Part shown: positions 4,839 through 5,307 of the stretch, in pieces
How the letters are laid out: every line of letters begins with the position of its first letter
Numbering within the stretch: the first letter of the stretch is position 1
Origin: Acidobacteriota bacterium
Lineage (GTDB): Bacteria; Acidobacteriota; Terriglobia; Versatilivoradales; Versatilivoraceae
Reading direction: 5' to 3'
Length of the DNA: 5,307 bases
Assembly: GCA_026706225.1 (NCBI GenBank)
Contig: JAPOZE010000299.1
Location: forward strand, 1 to 5,307
The notes under the pieces: generated by a model
The model's database searches: none
Told to the model about the DNA's origin: nothing
What the model saw: the letters and a program-made list of their open reading frames with translations, nothing else
Made by a program: the position numbers and the translations under genes

Positions 4839-5307
4839 TCAGTCGAAGGGGTACTGCCTCACCTCGGCATCGGTCCGGCCTCCGGCGCTATCGACTCCCA
4901 CGCTCGTGCCGGGGTCCCAGGCCTCCTTGCGAACATAAGCCAGCGCGATGGCTCGCTGCAGCCTGGGTGAGTAGGCGCTGTCCGTAACCCAGCCCACCTC
5001 CCGCCCGTTGCGGAATATCTTGTCTCCCCCCCGGGCCGGCTCCCCGGATGACAGCAGGAGACCCATGAGCCTGCGATTGACATGTCCGCGGAAAGTGGCC
5101 CGGGCCACCACCTCCTGGCCGATGTAGCACCCCTTGCTGTAGCTGATGGCCTCTTCCAGCCCGGTCTCCAGGGGTATGCGGGCTTCGTCCATTTCGACGC
5201 CATACCAGGCGATTCCCGCCTCGAGCCGGTGGATGTTCCAGGCGTCAAGGCCCGCCGGGCGAAGGCCGGCCGGCTTTCCCGCCTGAAGGAGGAGCTTCCA
5301 GAGGTCG
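4839..5307 (-). CDS. ygfZ: YgfZ/GcvT-like folate-binding protein, C-terminal part
   Basis: The reading frame is open through the right edge of the window, so only the C-terminal 155 or so residues are seen; the start lies outside. The diagnostic YgfZ motif KGCYIGQEVVAR is present, preceded by LRPAGLDAWNIHRLEAGIAWYGVEMDE and IPLETGLEEAI. The C-terminal beta-barrel region follows (GLLLSSGEPARGGDKIF, REVGWVTDSAYSP, AIALAYVRKEAW). The KGCYxGQE motif separates YgfZ from the aminomethyltransferase GcvT of the glycine cleavage system. YgfZ binds tetrahydrofolate and supports assembly or repair of iron-sulfur clusters. The internal ATG at 5190-5192 is not the true start because conserved sequence continues upstream of it. 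The end is a TCA (TGA) at 4839-4841. It precedes the thioesterase gene on the same strand. Confidence 0.93.
   Translation of the reverse strand, partial: DLWKLLLQAGKPAGLRPAGLDAWNIHRLEAGIAWYGVEMDEARIPLETGLEEAISYSKGCYIGQEVVARATFRGHVNRRLMGLLLSSGEPARGGDKIFRNGREVGWVTDSAYSPRLQRAIALAYVRKEAWDPGTSVGVDSAGGRTDAEVRQYPFD

Overview
This 5.3 kb window is high-GC bacterial DNA with Shine-Dalgarno sites ahead of several genes. The Tat-like leader on one secreted peptide suggests a bacterium exporting across an inner membrane. REP-like intergenic palindromes and the gene mix would fit an Acidobacteriota-like or similar environmental lineage. That placement is an inference with low confidence, because there is no rRNA or taxonomic marker here.

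Left half, minus strand (about 2775 down to 178): a compact operon that looks like a metal-dependent RiPP system of the bufferin/HvfABC/methanobactin type. In transcription order it has a sigma70-like promoter (2747-2775), a leader that can fold, and a 124-aa precursor with a twin-arginine-like leader and 12 Cys on a regular grid (2277-2651). Next come a 120-nt intercistronic spacer full of palindromes, a DUF692/MNIO multinuclear iron oxidative enzyme (1296-2156), and a DUF2063 partner protein (467-1306) overlapping it by 11 nt. A small basic ORF of uncertain reality follows (178-390). The expected logic is that the MNIO enzyme with its DUF2063 partner modifies cysteines of the precursor in the cytoplasm, and the product is then exported. 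The precursor motif C-[KA]-G-x-N-x-C-K-G-x-G-G-C differs from the EGKCG motif of classical bufferins/HvfA. Neither the modification nor the metal, if there is one, can be read from the sequence.

Middle: a 325-bp divergent intergenic region (2652-2976) separates this operon from mtnA (2977-4026, plus strand), a complete methylthioribose-1-phosphate isomerase of the methionine salvage pathway.

Right: mtnA converges on a minus-strand pair, ygfZ-like (4839 to beyond the right edge, so its N-terminus is missing) followed by a hotdog-fold acyl-CoA thioesterase (4333-4746). The 306-bp convergent gap (4027-4332) has no gene but holds a perfect 28-bp inverted repeat at 4110-4137 and 4294-4321. Each arm is itself a small palindrome, an arrangement like a REPIN. 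The first 177 bases are less GC-rich and carry no gene I can support.
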